Origin: Cryptomeria japonica
Taxonomy: Eukaryota > Streptophyta > Pinopsida > Cupressales > Cupressaceae
NCBI RefSeq assembly: GCF_030272615.1
Contig: NC_081411.1
Coordinates: 832,612,160-832,676,159 of the forward strand
Reading direction: 5' to 3'
DNA: 64,000 bases
In this document: positions 21,228 to 33,009 of the stretch, piece by piece
Position numbering within the stretch: position 1 is the stretch's first letter
Layout: each line of letters begins with the position of its first letter
Notes under the pieces: generated by a model
Told to the model about the DNA's origin: nothing
The model's input: the letters and a program-made list of their open reading frames with translations, nothing else
The model's database searches: none
Made by a program: the position numbers and the translations under genes

Positions 21228-22081
21228 TCAACAATTCCCTAGCATACTTAGTTTGACAGATGCAGTCTGAGTAATCTGCAAACCTAAAAAAAATTTCAAT
21301 TCCCCAATCATAGACATTTCAAATTCTTTCTCCATATTCTTAGAAAATTCCATGCACAACTTATCTTCACCTCCAAAAATAATGTCATCAACAAATACTT
21401 CAATAATCAGTATATCTTCATCAATGATCTTATAATATAAATCACTGTTAGCATTACCCTTAGTAAAACCAAGCTTCAAAAATATTTATCCAACCTTGCA
21501 TACCAAGCTCTAGGTGCTCATTTCAATCCATATAAAGCTTTCCTTAACCTATAAACCATGTTTGTATTATTTGAAAGTGAAAAACCATCAGGTTGCTCAA
21601 TATTAAATTTCTCATCAAGATCTCCATTCAGAAATTCACACTTAACATCGATCTGATAAACCTTGTAGTTCTTATGGGCAACATAGGAAAGAAATAATCT
21701 TACAACTTTAATACTAGCTACAAGTGCAAAATTATCTTCATAATCAATTCCTTCCTTTTGAGAATATCCTTTACAAACCAATATAGCCTTATTCCTTACA
21801 ACTTGACCATCCTCATTCAATTTATTCTTAAAAACCCATTTAGTTCCAATAATATTCTTATTTTTAGGCTGGAGAACTAAAGTCCATGTGTTATTCTTCT
21901 CAATCTGATCTAATTCTTCTTCCATAGATTTCAACAAATATTCATCTTTGCATGCTTCAATTACTGATATCGGTTCAACTTGAGAAATTAAACATACCTC
22001 ATTAGTTTCTAGTCTTCTTCTTGTCACCACTTCATTGTTCTTATCCCCAATGATATGATCTTCTGAATGATTCAATCTCAC
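21228..22081 (-). pseudogene. copia reverse transcriptase (element C)
   Basis: 22081-21518 reads WTLVLQPKNKNIIGTKWVFKNKLNEDGQVV, LVCKGYSQKEGIDYEDNFA, VYQIDVKCEFLNGDLDE and KALYGLK, then a TGA at 21518-21520 replaces QAPRAWY. 21479-21228 carries the catalytic FVDDIIFGGED in a different frame, then KEFEMSMIGELKFFLGLQI. One stop and one or more indels near 21480-21518 break it. Sequence is close to element F's RT, so they are the same family. Confidence 0.88.
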
Positions 22082-22195
22082 ATACCTAGGAGTCCTCTGA
22101 CTCTCTATTCCTCTTCTTGATTCTTCAGTTATTGTTGGATTTTCTGATACTGCTGGAGTAACTGGTTCAACACTTTATTCTGGTAAAGGTGCTAC

Positions 22196-23170
22196 TCATT
22201 CAGATATAATCATTTCCACTACCAGTTCCTTCTCATAAACTCTGTTTTGACCTCTATTCAGCTCATCCACCTTTACATTAGCACTCTCCACAATTCTTTG
22301 CAATCTATTGTTATAACATCTATATGCTTTTCTTTCATTAGAATAACCAAGAAATATGCCTTCATCACATCTAGGATCAAATTTTCCAATGATATCATCT
22401 CTCTTGATATTACATTTACTACCAAAGATTCTGAAGTACTTAACTGTAGGTGTATTGCCAAACCATAATTCATAAGGTGTCTTATCATTTTCTCCTTTGA
22501 TATGTACTCTATTGATTGTATAAACTGTTGTGCTCACTGCTTCTCTCAAGTAGATATGAGGTAGACTAGCATCCATCATCATTGTTCTAGCAGCATCCAA
22601 GATAGTTTTGTTCTTCCTTTCCACAACTCCATTCTGCTGAGGTGTTCAGGGAGCAAAAAATTGTCTCCTTATACCATGATTCTCACAAAAGTTATTAAAC
22701 TCATCGGATGTGAATTCTCCACCATGATCTGACCTCAAACATTTAATCTTTAACCATGTCTCAGTTTCCACTTTATCTTTAAAGATTTTAAACTTTTCAA
22801 AGTCCTCAAATTTCTCCCTTAGAAAAGTAACCCACATCATTCTAGAATAATCATCAATAATTAGCATGAAATATCTATCACCTTGAAAACTTTTAACTCT
22901 AGCAGGGCCACACAAATCAGTATGAATAAGATCAAGAACATCATTAGATTTATCTTGTATACTCCTAAAAGAGGTTCTGACCTGTTTTCCCATTTGACAT
23001 TCTTTACATACTGGATTATAGGGCTTCACAATCTTAGGTATATCTCTAACTGCCTTAGTTGAACTAATCTTTACAATGCAATCAGAATTCACATGACACA
23101 GCCTCTTATGCCATAGCCAACTCTCATCAATTTGTGCAATCAAACATGTCTTCTCACTGGAACTCAAATG
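22196..23170 (-). pseudogene. copia pre-integrase domain and integrase (element C)
   Basis: 23167-22646 reads SWLWHKRLCHVNSDCIVKI...CKECQMGKQ (zinc-binding His/Cys), then HTDLCGPARVKSFQGDRYFMLIIDDYSRMMWVTFL and LRSDHGGEFTSDEF, with the first two catalytic Asp kept. The third residue lies in MERKNKTILDAARTMM (about 22620). A stop at about 22646 (after RRQFFAP) separates the halves; all are in one frame. The C-terminal blocks RIFGSKCNIKRDD and GIFLGYSNERKAYRCY follow to 22196. Confidence 0.88.
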
Positions 23171-23368
23171 AAATATATTACCTTTTGTCTATGTACCAAT
23201 TGCAATCTCCAACTCAGATCTGTTAATGATTTTGCATTTTCCATTCTTGAATTGTAATTGAAATCCCTTATCCACAAATTGTCCTACACTCAAAAGATTA
23301 TGCTTCAAACCTTCAACAAAATAAATATTGTCGGTATTGTTCTTACCATCCAATGATATAGTTCCTTT

Positions 23369-23908
23369 TTATTTGATCATACATGCTTTGTCATCTCCAA
23401 ATCTAACCAGACTGCCATTAAATTCTTGCAAAGATATAAACTTCCCTTTATCTCCAATCATATGATGTGAACATCCATTGTCAATTACCCATTCATCCTT
23501 GTCTTCAATTTTAGTAGCAAGTGCCTTCTCTTTAGGTACATTCTCTTCCAATGCTAGAACATCTTCCTTGATAGCCAAGAACACCCATTCCTTTCCATTG
23601 CCGAAACCACTAGCAGAGTCTTCTGTTGGTTCATCATCAGAGTTAGTAATACCTCCCTCATCCGCTATGTAGCATGATTTGTCTTTGTTTTTCCTGTACT
23701 TGTACTTATTCTGATATCTAGGGTTAGGCTTAAAACATCTTCTAACTCTTTCATCAAATCTTGAATTCCTTTCAAGACATCTAGATGCAAAATGACCAAT
23801 CTTATTACATGCAAAACATTTAAAAGGTACTTTTCCTTCATACTTACTTCCTATCAGTCCTTTAGGTACTCTTCTAGCAAATAGTGCTTCAAATTGCTCA
23901 CTTACCAT
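23369..23908 (-). pseudogene. copia gag zinc knuckle and protease (element C)
   Basis: The zinc knuckle CFACNKIGHFASRC lies near 23815, and the protease active site reads WVIDNGCSHHMIGDKGKF near 23460, with DNG in place of the usual DSG; that change at the nucleophile-activating Ser is likely damaging. The frame ends at 23369 (MIK). It overlaps the gag piece at 23898-24461 in another frame, so an indel separates gag from protease near 23905. Confidence 0.87.
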
Positions 23909-24664
23909 CTTCTCTTTTCATATCATCCAATTCCTTGGCATATAAAGCTTTGCAATCTTGCTTACTAGTTGCTAATGCAGATGCATGAAAAGAAGGTTCA
24001 GACTTCATAGCTTCAGAAGGTCCAAATTCTTCAAGCTCAAAAAAAGATAATTTACCAACCAAGGTATCTCTGTTGACAGAATTATTAGCCAATATTCTCA
24101 ACTCATTGATAGAAGTAGCCTCCATCTTGTAAGCCGGTGGTAGGGCTCTGAGGAATTTAGAAATAATTTCAAATTCACTCAAAGTTCCACCACAACATTG
24201 AATTCCCATAACAATCTCATTTACCCTTTCCATGAATGCAGTAATCCTTTCATTTTCTTCCATCTTCAAGTTTTCATATCTCACCCGGTAACTATCAAGT
24301 TTAGCAATCTTCATAGTAGGGTCACCTTTATTAAGAGTCTCCAACTTATCCCATATAGTCTTTCCAGATGATTTGTCAGTTAATCCCATTATTTGCTGAC
24401 CAGAAAGTGCACACAAGAGGGCTTCTCTTTCTCTACGATCACTCTCAACCTCCTTATCCAAGTTTTTCGGAGGAGGATTTCCTGATGTCGGATTATGTGG
24501 TGTAACACCATTCTGTGTGATCCCTAAATCTCCTTGCTAAGACATCCCAGATGAGTCTCCATCCAAATCTTCCATACTATGTAATTTGTTCCATCAAGCC
24601 TAGGAATATCTCTCCGAAAGATAGCTCCAGATGAATTGGATGAACTTGAACTATTAATCGCCAT
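23898..24664 (-). pseudogene. copia gag N-terminal part (element C)
   Basis: An ATG at 24664-24662 opens MAINSSSSSN...FRRDIPRLDGTNYIVWK, the usual copia Gag start, about 45 bases after the PBS. An indel or stop near 24540 shifts the frame. 24461-23898 continues with ALSGQQIMGLTDKSSGKTIWDKL, YENLKMEENERITAFMERVN and EIISKFLRALPPAY, typical of copia Gag. Particle protein; broken. Confidence 0.82.
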
Positions 24665-24710
24665 AGGATCTTCCTCAAGAGGTTAATCTTTGTGGAGAAA
24701 GGACCAAAAC

Positions 24711-24722
24711 TTTGATACCAAT
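24711..24722 (-). other. Primer-binding site of element C
   Basis: Minus strand TGGTATCAAAG follows the LTR end TGTCTAACA after AT. One mismatch to the initiator tRNA-Met complement. Confidence 0.85.
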
Positions 24723-25949
24723 TGTTAGACAGTTCAAATAATTGAAAGACAACTAAGAGCGGGGTGGGGGGGGTGAATCAGTTGTCACAGATTACCAGAA
24801 CATTTAGCAATTAAAACTTTAATATCAGATCCCAAAACATTAATACTGGAATAGCAGTTAAATCAATTAAGCATAAACAATAATCAGAGAATAAATACCA
24901 TCCACATGACACCAATATTTATATGTGGAAACCTCGATAAAGAGAAAAACCATGGTGGGAAGCCTACCCACAATAAGATAATACTTTTGCAGGAAGTATG
25001 TGAATTACAATTAAGGGGTTTGCACTTGTAGGAAGGCCAACAGCCTAGAGAACATTGCTCATCACAAAAGGAGTCTCACTGAATACATAGAAATCGAGAC
25101 TACAATCCAGAAGAATGAATGAATTGCAAAGATAACATCTCCTATGCTTGAGTACAGTTCTGGTAAAGCTTAATGCCAGAGGACTAAATCCTCTTACATA
25201 AACCCAACTTGATCTCCAATGATTGACTAATTCCTTTGCCTGAGTGATATTACATTATTTGCACATTACATATCTATTTCCCATTCCCTTGACCATAATC
25301 ATGATGATCTACAATGAGATCTTACATCATATATATACAAACCCTCGACCATAAACAACCAGGTCGGCCACTAGACAATAAACCAATTATATAATTAGAA
25401 AACATGTCAGCCTTAGACCAAACAAACAAATCCAACACATAAGACATCCCGAAAACACATCGAGAGGTCCAATCCACATGTTACATTAAGTCGGTCCATA
25501 ACCTAGATCAACCATGACTCAATATAGGTCCACACGGTAAAGAAATGATCTCCACCTGCCAAGTCTCGAATATGATCACCATCAATATCTTGAATCCATA
25601 CCAGAAGCTACACCAACACCACTTATGCATATCATCAAAGTTCTTCATCAAATCTTTGTCGGTGAAACCCTCACCGGAACAACAAACCAAGCTTCTAAGC
25701 AAGAAGGATAGCATCAGATCACAAAACCAAAACCAACTGATTGAATATGAACATGAGTATCATGAATAAGACATTTCCATATTCAAACCATACTAGAGTA
25801 TACTAGATCATGTCGGATCCAAACCAACTAGAAACCACTCAACCTACTAAGACTAGAAGGGTGCCGGTAAAGAATCCAAAACAATTAGTGTTGACATCAA
25901 TGACAAAACATTAATTCAATACATAATCATTTCCTCCAAATGGCCAACA
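24723..25949 (-). repeat. Element C 5' LTR
   Basis: 1227 bp, matching 18876-20094. On the minus strand it starts TGTTGGCCATTTGG and ends GTCTAACA. TATATATATG on the minus strand near 25330 is the likely TATA box. Confidence 0.9.
24925..24971 (-). promoter_or_regulatory. Double hairpin in element C 5' LTR
   Basis: Minus strand: GTGGG/CCCAC first stem; second hairpin ATGG against CCAC with inner CUC/GAG, a different inner pair from B's. Confidence 0.6.
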
Positions 25950-26397
25950 AAGCATGTGATCACAAGTTTCACATGCAATGACACAAACTCCTTTAACACA
26001 ACACTAATCATCGAAATCATCCCTTTAGTTTTGCAATACACATTACCCAGCTTGTCCACACAATAGATTTTCTCTTCTGGGATCATCGAATACCAGAACA
26101 AGGATCATGAACTAGAATCAACACCGGAGACTATAATTACAAGATGATCTATCTTAAACAACCAATTGACTATCCCAATCACTGCAACAAAAATCGCATC
26201 ACCGAAAATGAGTTGTTCTCACTGAATCTGTACACTCCATTCATACTCTACCAGACTAATGCCTTAAGTCAATATGACTTCTAGTAGATCAAATATACAA
26301 GTACTGGATAGGATTACTAAGCTGAGTTTCCATCAATAACAACCACTAAGTAATTTCCATGCATATAACATCACCAGAATAATGTCTCTTGACAACA

Positions 26398-26655
26398 ATC
26401 TCCCCCTTTGGCGTTGATGGCAACACTGTAAAAAATGGCAAGTGCTCCAAAAATCCAAAACTACAATCAAACTGAAAAGGTATACACTCAACTGATTCTC
26501 CCTTAGAATGTGCACTATTTTTCACTTCTATCTCCCCCTTTGACATCAATGGCAAAGGTAGGAATCCGTCAAAGCCTATATAAAAAAAAATGTGTATAGT
26601 AATCTACAAAAACTTGAAAATATCTGCATAAGTTACCTTCAAGGATTTCAAATAC
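26398..26655 (-). promoter_or_regulatory. Element D 3' UTR with two polypurine tracts
   Basis: Minus-strand AAAGGGGGAGAT at 26398-26410 abuts the 3' LTR. A second tract with the same GGCATTGATGTCAAAGGGGG context lies at about 26530-26554. Confidence 0.75.
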
Positions 26656-29560
26656 TCATTCCATCCTCGTAGGAACACAATCCAAAACATTAATTAAGGC
26701 GCTAAACATGTATGCATGAACTTCTACAACCTTAATATCTGATAGTACATCTTTTCCCAAAGTAGTTACTACATCCTGTTGTGCTCCAAGCAAGTTGTCT
26801 AACCGGGGAGTGATTAGACTGCTCAATTCTCCCACTTTGCCTATTAACCACTCCTCTACACTCAAGCTCTTGATTTTTTCTATTAGATTCATAATTTGGG
26901 CTTCAAGACTGCTAGCAAAAATTGAAAGAGGGGCAAAAGATTGTGAAATTGTGGCTAATTGTCCTTCATATTAAATTATCTTTTTGTTAATGTCTACTGT
27001 AAATTTGGGTTAAATGAGGCATGACTTAAAGATCTTATCATCTTCATCTAAAGCATCCTCAACACTCTTTACCATAGATTTCAAAACTGCCCTATCAGCC
27101 TCAATTATTTTTAAAAAGGTTTGGAGTCTCATCTCATTAAATTTGTTCAAAACTTTTATATTCGTTGCTTTATCCAATGATACAAAATCAAATTCAACTT
27201 TATTTAACTTACCCTTAAGCTTACCGAAGGGTGTGTCATTGGAATTCTACTTAAGGTGAGGCAAAATTTTCTCCAAAACTGTAGTAGCCAGAGATATAAC
27301 CTCTTTTTTTTTAGATTTAGACTTAAGTAAGTCCTCACTCACTTTGATTTGAGAAAGGGTGGCTAACTTCAATGCTTGTATGGGAGATAGTGTGCTCAAA
27401 TCAATTGGTCCATGAGAAAAGTCATATTCTTCAACAACAATCTACTTCCCTTTGTTAAGAACAATGGTTCATTCCATAATCACTAGTGCCTCTTCAACCT
27501 TTTCTTCTCCTTTATCTTTCTCAATATCAACACTAGCATCTATGTCACCCTTTGCTATGTCGGCTACTTCTTCAACTTTCTCATCTGACCTCTTCTCATC
27601 GGCAATCTCCTTGGCCGATTTCTCTGAGTGCACTTCCAAAACCAAAGGGTCTTGCACAGCTTCACCAGAGTCCCCAACTGCCTAATTATCAATGGTGTCA
27701 TCTGTGATTTCTACTGGATCAATTTGTACAGATGGGTGCTCATGAGAAACTTTTGTTTGAACATGAACTACTAGAGGAGAAGTATATTTGCTTGATTGTC
27801 CTTCCGGTTGGGGGTCATCCTTCTCTGGACTGATCTAATAATTATTTTCTCTAGAATACCCTTTGTATCTTTAACTACTTCATCGACTCTTCTGAACATT
27901 ATTTTATTTACTTTGTGTTTTCTCTGGAAGTTTTCTTTACCAAGTCTCAAAATTATTTGTATTTCATCTTTTGTTACATCAGGACACACCTTTACTAAGA
28001 TATATTCTTTTAACCTCTCATCTTGTAAACTAGTTGTGTGTCTTTGAGTATCCAAAACATCATATAACTCCTTTGGGATCATAGATGATAGCTCAATCAA
28101 TGCTTTGCTAAAATAATTCATATAATGTACAACCACTTCCTCAATAGCTCTCCGAACATTTTCATTAAAATGCTCATAATATACAAAAAGGTTTGTCAAA
28201 TTGCCTTCATTTACTATTGTGTCTATAATCTTTTGTAATGGAGTCACAATAGTGTAAGGACCTTGAAGCTTACATAAATTGAGAGCTTCATCTATTTTTG
28301 ATTTCTGCTTCTTGCTTGGTTTGGCTTTACTAGATGACTCACTTTGAGTTTTAGGATTCTTTGTAGGTTGAGCCTCATAGGAGGGAGGCTTTCTCACCAC
28401 TCTAGCGTAAGTGGACATCTTATTTACTTCTCTAACCTCTTCATATGACTTAGTTTCCTCTTCTGCAACAACATACTTTCTCATTGGCTTCTCATTCTTT
28501 CTCTTCTCTACTCCACTGATTGATGTTGATTGAGGTTTAGGTTGAGGGACTGCCTTTTGCGCATCAGAGGTAGGTGCTGACTTGCTTGGATTAGCCTTAG
28601 CTTGCTTCGAAGGTGTGGGAACTAGTTTATCTCATTGCTTCACCATGTCTTCCTCCTTCAATATGTTTGTCTCATGAGCCCTCTGCACAACTTCTTTTGT
28701 TATGCCCATCTGCTTTGCCAATTGTTCAACTTCCTTCCTCACTTTTCTCTTCCTTCTGGATTCAATAAATTACTTGTGCAGGCTTAAGTATTTTTAATTG
28801 AAAGTCCCAAATCTTTCCTCCTTCTCATCCACCATCTTATTGAGGATGTGTTGTGCATAGGTGTCAAGAGTGATCTCATCCACCTCATATCACATTGGAA
28901 AAATCCAAACAGTTCTAGGCTTTACTGTTTCCAAGTGACATTGGTCCTTGTCTACCATAAAACAAATTGTGTTTTCATAGTTTTCAACTATAGCCTATGG
29001 AATCCTTTATTTTCCTTGCATCAGCTCTTGAAAGTTCTTGAAGTAATCCCATAAAGTAATTTTTTGAGCAACTGCATCACCAACACCCTGCAAGCCTTCT
29101 TTGATTTGCACTGCCATCGGTTTGTCATAGGCTTATTGAACCTTTCCAATCTCAGGGATCTCATCTAAGAAATACAATGCCAATAAAATGATGAAAGAAT
29201 CATATTTAAATACATGCTTCTTGTCCTTCTTGATCTTCTTAATATTACTCTTTAATTCATTTAGAAGCACTGTGCACAGATCATACTTCTTATTTTCTTT
29301 AAGCATCTGATAAGCTGCATAAATTGTTGTACTGGATACTTAATACTGAATTTTGCTTGCTTGACTGATAAAATTTATAACCGATAACCATGGACACAAA
29401 TTTCACATCAATTTCCACTATATCACTTATACTCATTGATTTGTTGTCATGCTTTGAACCAATTACCTCTAATACAATGGTGTTCTTTACATTCTGGAGT
29501 GCAGGAACTTCATCGGATTATAGACCACCATAAAATCTTCCAGTTATCAACTGCATAATT
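26656..29560 (-). pseudogene. ORF2 of element D
   Basis: Longest open part is 28484-27771: basic Ser/Lys-rich segment, then NEGNLTNLFVYYEHFNENVRR, RLKEYILVKVCPDVTKDEIQ and RKHKVNKIMFRRVDEVVKDT, all alignable with the E and B copies. Acidic region 27657-27469 and a C-terminal piece 26892-26656 (NLIEKIKSLSVEEWLIGKVGEL) follow. The N-terminal third (28640-29560) is badly broken. No catalytic motif is recognisable. It lies downstream of ORF1 in the slot where pol would be in an autonomous element. Role unknown. Confidence 0.65.
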
Positions 29561-30138
29561 GATATCCATCATCTGCAACCATCCTTGACTGGTTAAAAAT
29601 CTCCACAAGGGGGTTCTAAATATCTGCATGATAATCTGCCCCCTAAGGCAAAAATGCCCTAGTTATCGAATGAGGTTCCAACACCGAATTTAGGTGTGGA
29701 GCCATTTTGCACATTTGAATCTTCCTTTCTCGCCCAAATCTTCTTATGTTGATCTTTTTATCTCTTCCACTTTAGCTTTTCCTTTTTCATCTGATTTGTT
29801 CTTGTTCACCGGAGCATTCTTGCTTCTACAATATCTTGCAATATGACCAGGTTTGTTACCTGCATGACAAACAACATTCCTTTGCATAGGCCTAAAGTTC
29901 ATCTGATTTGGTATCATCCTAAATTGGTTAGATATATGTCCAAACATCTCACAAGCATAGAATCTCTTGTTCTAAAAGTTATTTATCACTGTTCTGCACA
30001 TGTTTGACTTATGACCAAAGTTGTTGCATATGAAACATTGACCGGTAAAGGTAGGACCATTATTCATCCTACTTTTGTATTATCTTGCCATATGACCAAA
30101 TTTTCCACAAACAAAACATTTACCATTGAATTTGTAGG

Positions 30139-31123
30139 TGTTGGATTCAGGGATCACTGAGAGGGGGGGTGAATTAATGATCTACGAGAAATTAAAACTG
30201 TAAACTTATTCTTTATCCACTAGTTAACAATGCATAACAAATATGAACATAAACATGCAATAATAAAAGAACAAATCCACAACACTGAAATTTTTAGGTG
30301 AAAACTTGGAAAGGGAAAAACCACGGTGGGGCTAGAACCCACAATATTTGTATACTATGGCTAGGAGTACATAAATATTACATAGATGGAGAATGCACTT
30401 GCATTCAAGCTCACTGCCTAGAGCTCATTGCTCAATTATATGTTCCCGGAAGGCTACAACCTTCAGGGAAGGCTCACTGCCTTACAGCTTGATTACAATG
30501 AGAATGTACAATGGAATGAACTCATAAACTGCATCTGACTATGCAAAATTGAGTTCTGGTTAGGCTCTGTATCACTAATTGTCTCTGCTTTGTTGATTAC
30601 CCTGTTCCGGTCTCAGTCAGTTATTGGTTGATCTGAAACCAAAATGTGCACATGAAACTACACTCAATTGCACCAAAACTAATCGCTTACACACATAAAA
30701 CATCATAACATTACGAAAATCACCTGCTACAATGATATTATATATCCGATCTCACCACAAAAATAATCTCCTTCAAGTCGGCCTTAATAGATGTAATGTG
30801 TAGATGAAGTCGGCTCCAATATCGAGCACGCCATAACATTGAAATAAAATATTTCAACCACATGCTTATTAAAGGTCCTACCAAACACTGAGATCGCAAA
30901 AAATAATCACCGCAAACACCAGAGATGATTTTGGATCAACACATTATCAAAATACCTTATTTTACCTGTTAACTGTCTACCGATTACCTCCATCTTCCAG
31001 ATAGGCTAAGTCACGACTACTAGATTGAATCACCATGAAGAGTTGACATCAATGACAACCCTAAACAACTAATCAATCACCAGAAGTCTCCTAAAATCAC
31101 CAGATGAGTGTCAATTGCCAACA
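30139..31123 (-). repeat. Element E 3' LTR
   Basis: 985 bp; matches 39254-40240. Plus-strand view runs TGTTGGATTC to ATTGCCAACA. Minus-strand TATA candidate near 30735. Confidence 0.9.
30298..30342 (-). promoter_or_regulatory. Double hairpin in element E 3' LTR
   Basis: Minus strand GTGGG/CCCAC first stem is intact; second has GTGG but its 3' arm has drifted (UCAC). Confidence 0.5.
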
Positions 31124-31440
31124 ATCTCCCCCTTTGGCATTGATGGCAACACCTATGAAAAATGACTTAAGTGTTGAAATTTGTACAACCAGATGAAAGA
31201 ATAAAAGAATATAAGAATTAAAAGAATCCCCCGAAGATCAATAATCCATAAGTCTGCAATACACCAGGCTGTACACTCCATAGAAAGAATCAGTCACCTC
31301 ATCTCTCCCTTTATACATTTTTCATGACATCTCTCCCCCTTTTACAACAATGCCAAAGATAGGGTGTCCATAAAAATTGTTGTACATATATACTCATTCA
31401 CCAGAGGATTAAATCTATACATTCTTCAATATATCTACAT
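31124..31440 (-). promoter_or_regulatory. Element E 3' UTR with two polypurine tracts
   Basis: AAAGGGGGAGAT (minus) at 31124-31136 abuts the LTR; second tract AAAAGGGGGAGAG with GGCATTGTTGT context at about 31331-31357. Confidence 0.75.
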
Positions 31441-31782
31441 AATTTAACTTAAGGAACCCTAGATAAGTGTTCTAACCTGCCCACAACTTCTCCAAAATTG
31501 AAACAAAACCATTCAAAACATAGGTGCGGAATTCTATAGCAGCAATGTCTGTAGGAGTATCCTGAGACATATTCTATATACAGTCCATTTTAAGATACAA
31601 TAAGGTTTCTAGTCAGGGACCAATTAGGTTCCGGAGTTCACCTGTTCTCCTTATTATTCTCTCCTCCTCAAAATTCTTGATCTGCTCAGTAATATTCAAA
31701 ATTTGTCCCTCTATACTGCCGGTTAGATTTTGTAGCATCATAAAATGGAGACCCTTTCAATTTTTGACCACATTAGGGTCCT

Positions 31783-32984
31783 CACACATGTGAACTGGAT
31801 CCCTAATCTTGATCAAAGACCATAGACTTGCTTGGCACCAAAAAACTGCATCTTTCTTGCCCTCTGCACTACCCAAACTGCATCCTGTCCTGGAAAAAAG
31901 GATAGGATAGGGGTGTGGTGCCCTTTTCCCCCTTGGGATAGGGGCGTGGAACCCTTGTCCCTACCCTATTTTGGGGAAGGGCCCTTTTTAATTATGCTTT
32001 GGTGGTTGTGCATTGAGTGGGAAAACTCCCCTAGTGTTGGCCTATGACTGAAAATCAGTCAGTTAACTCTAATTGACAAGTATATAAGTTGAATTTCCCC
32101 TCTCATTTGCATAAGTTCAACAAGAGGGAATGTTTGATAAGTGATAACATAGATACATGAGATCGCGCATTCAAGCATTCCTTTCCAGCATTGAGCATTC
32201 TCAAGTCTCCTTTCAAGGCTAGGTGTTGTATTCAAGTCAAGGATTCAACCATTGAAGAGGAGATTCATTCCAACATTCAACTTCATACAAACAATTCTAT
32301 CAACATTTCTATCACAACCTCCCTTGAGGTGATTTACATTTCAGTCTTTCATTTACATTTACTTGCAAGTACTTTCTTTCATCATCTGGTTAATTCCAAA
32401 ATTGGGGTTTGACCTAAAGGCAAACCCCCAATCCGAACCCCTTTTCCTCTCTTTTCTATGTGTAGGTTGTAGGTTCGCAGCTATACTTTTGGATTTGGAC
32501 TCTATTTGCAGAGGCAGAAAAACCCTTTTTGTTTCACGAATTTTTTGGAGGACCGTGTACACTCTCGCCACAGTCTGGGCAATTTTTTCTCAAACTCATA
32601 GGGCGGCTTTGTCTCGACATATTATTGTTAGATCCAGGTGCACAACTTCATCCTACACTTCTATCTTGAGTTGTAATTAGATCTTTGTCACTTTTTCACT
32701 TGGTCACAAGTACACAATTCAATTCAAATCTCATTCCAAAAGAGGGGATTAATTTACCATTCTTATATCACTTAGAAATCAATCTCCTTTTCTAGAGGTT
32801 GAATCTAGTGTATTTCCCCCCTATTCTAATGTAATGCACGAAAAGTGTTTGAAGGGAAATCCAAAGTGAAACTTTCATCTCTCCTCGGAGTGAAGAAAAG
32901 CTTTCCTCTAGATCTCCATCATTCACCTTTTCTAACATTACAGATTTGTTGTGGGATCATAGGCCTAAGAGATCTGAATTAACT
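31783..32984. mobile_element. 1202-bp insertion in element E ORF2 tail, TSD GTCCT
   Basis: Flanked by GTCCT (31778-31782, 32985-32989). Element D's matching region (26966-27000) shows one GTCCT and no insert: the 34 bases from GTCCT onward line up without gaps. The insert starts CACACATGTG and ends GAATTAACT, not TG...CA. A plus-strand TATATAAG lies near 32082 and a GC-rich block (31905-31980) resembles that of the inserted LTR in B. No coding region is convincing. Probably a solo LTR or other 5-bp-TSD element with eroded ends. Confidence 0.65.
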
Positions 32985-33009
32985 GTCCTTTACATTTCTC
33001 TATTTGCTT

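Larger units (their letters stand above)
18876..25949 (-). mobile_element. Element C: Ty1/copia retrotransposon, 7.1 kb, minus strand
   Basis: Both LTRs, PBS, gag-pol and polypurine tract are present in the expected order on the minus strand. It is inserted in D's 3' LTR. Its five flanking bases (AACAT on the left, AAGCA on the right) do not match well, so a TSD cannot be claimed. All coding parts are broken by stops and shifts. Confidence 0.9.
4757..26397 (-). mobile_element. Element D 3' LTR, split by K+B and by C
   Basis: D is a minus-strand element. Its 3' LTR starts at 4757 (TGTTGGAATCAATGAACAC, same as D's 5' LTR at 40959) and ends at 26397 (...GACAACA), directly before the minus-strand polypurine tract. 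Pieces are 4757-4941, 18356-18875 and 25950-26397, about 1.15 kb in total. The first break is solo LTR K with TSD AAAAC; the second is copia element C. The piece 18356-18460 matches the D 5' LTR at about 41130-41207, which joins the pieces. Confidence 0.85.
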
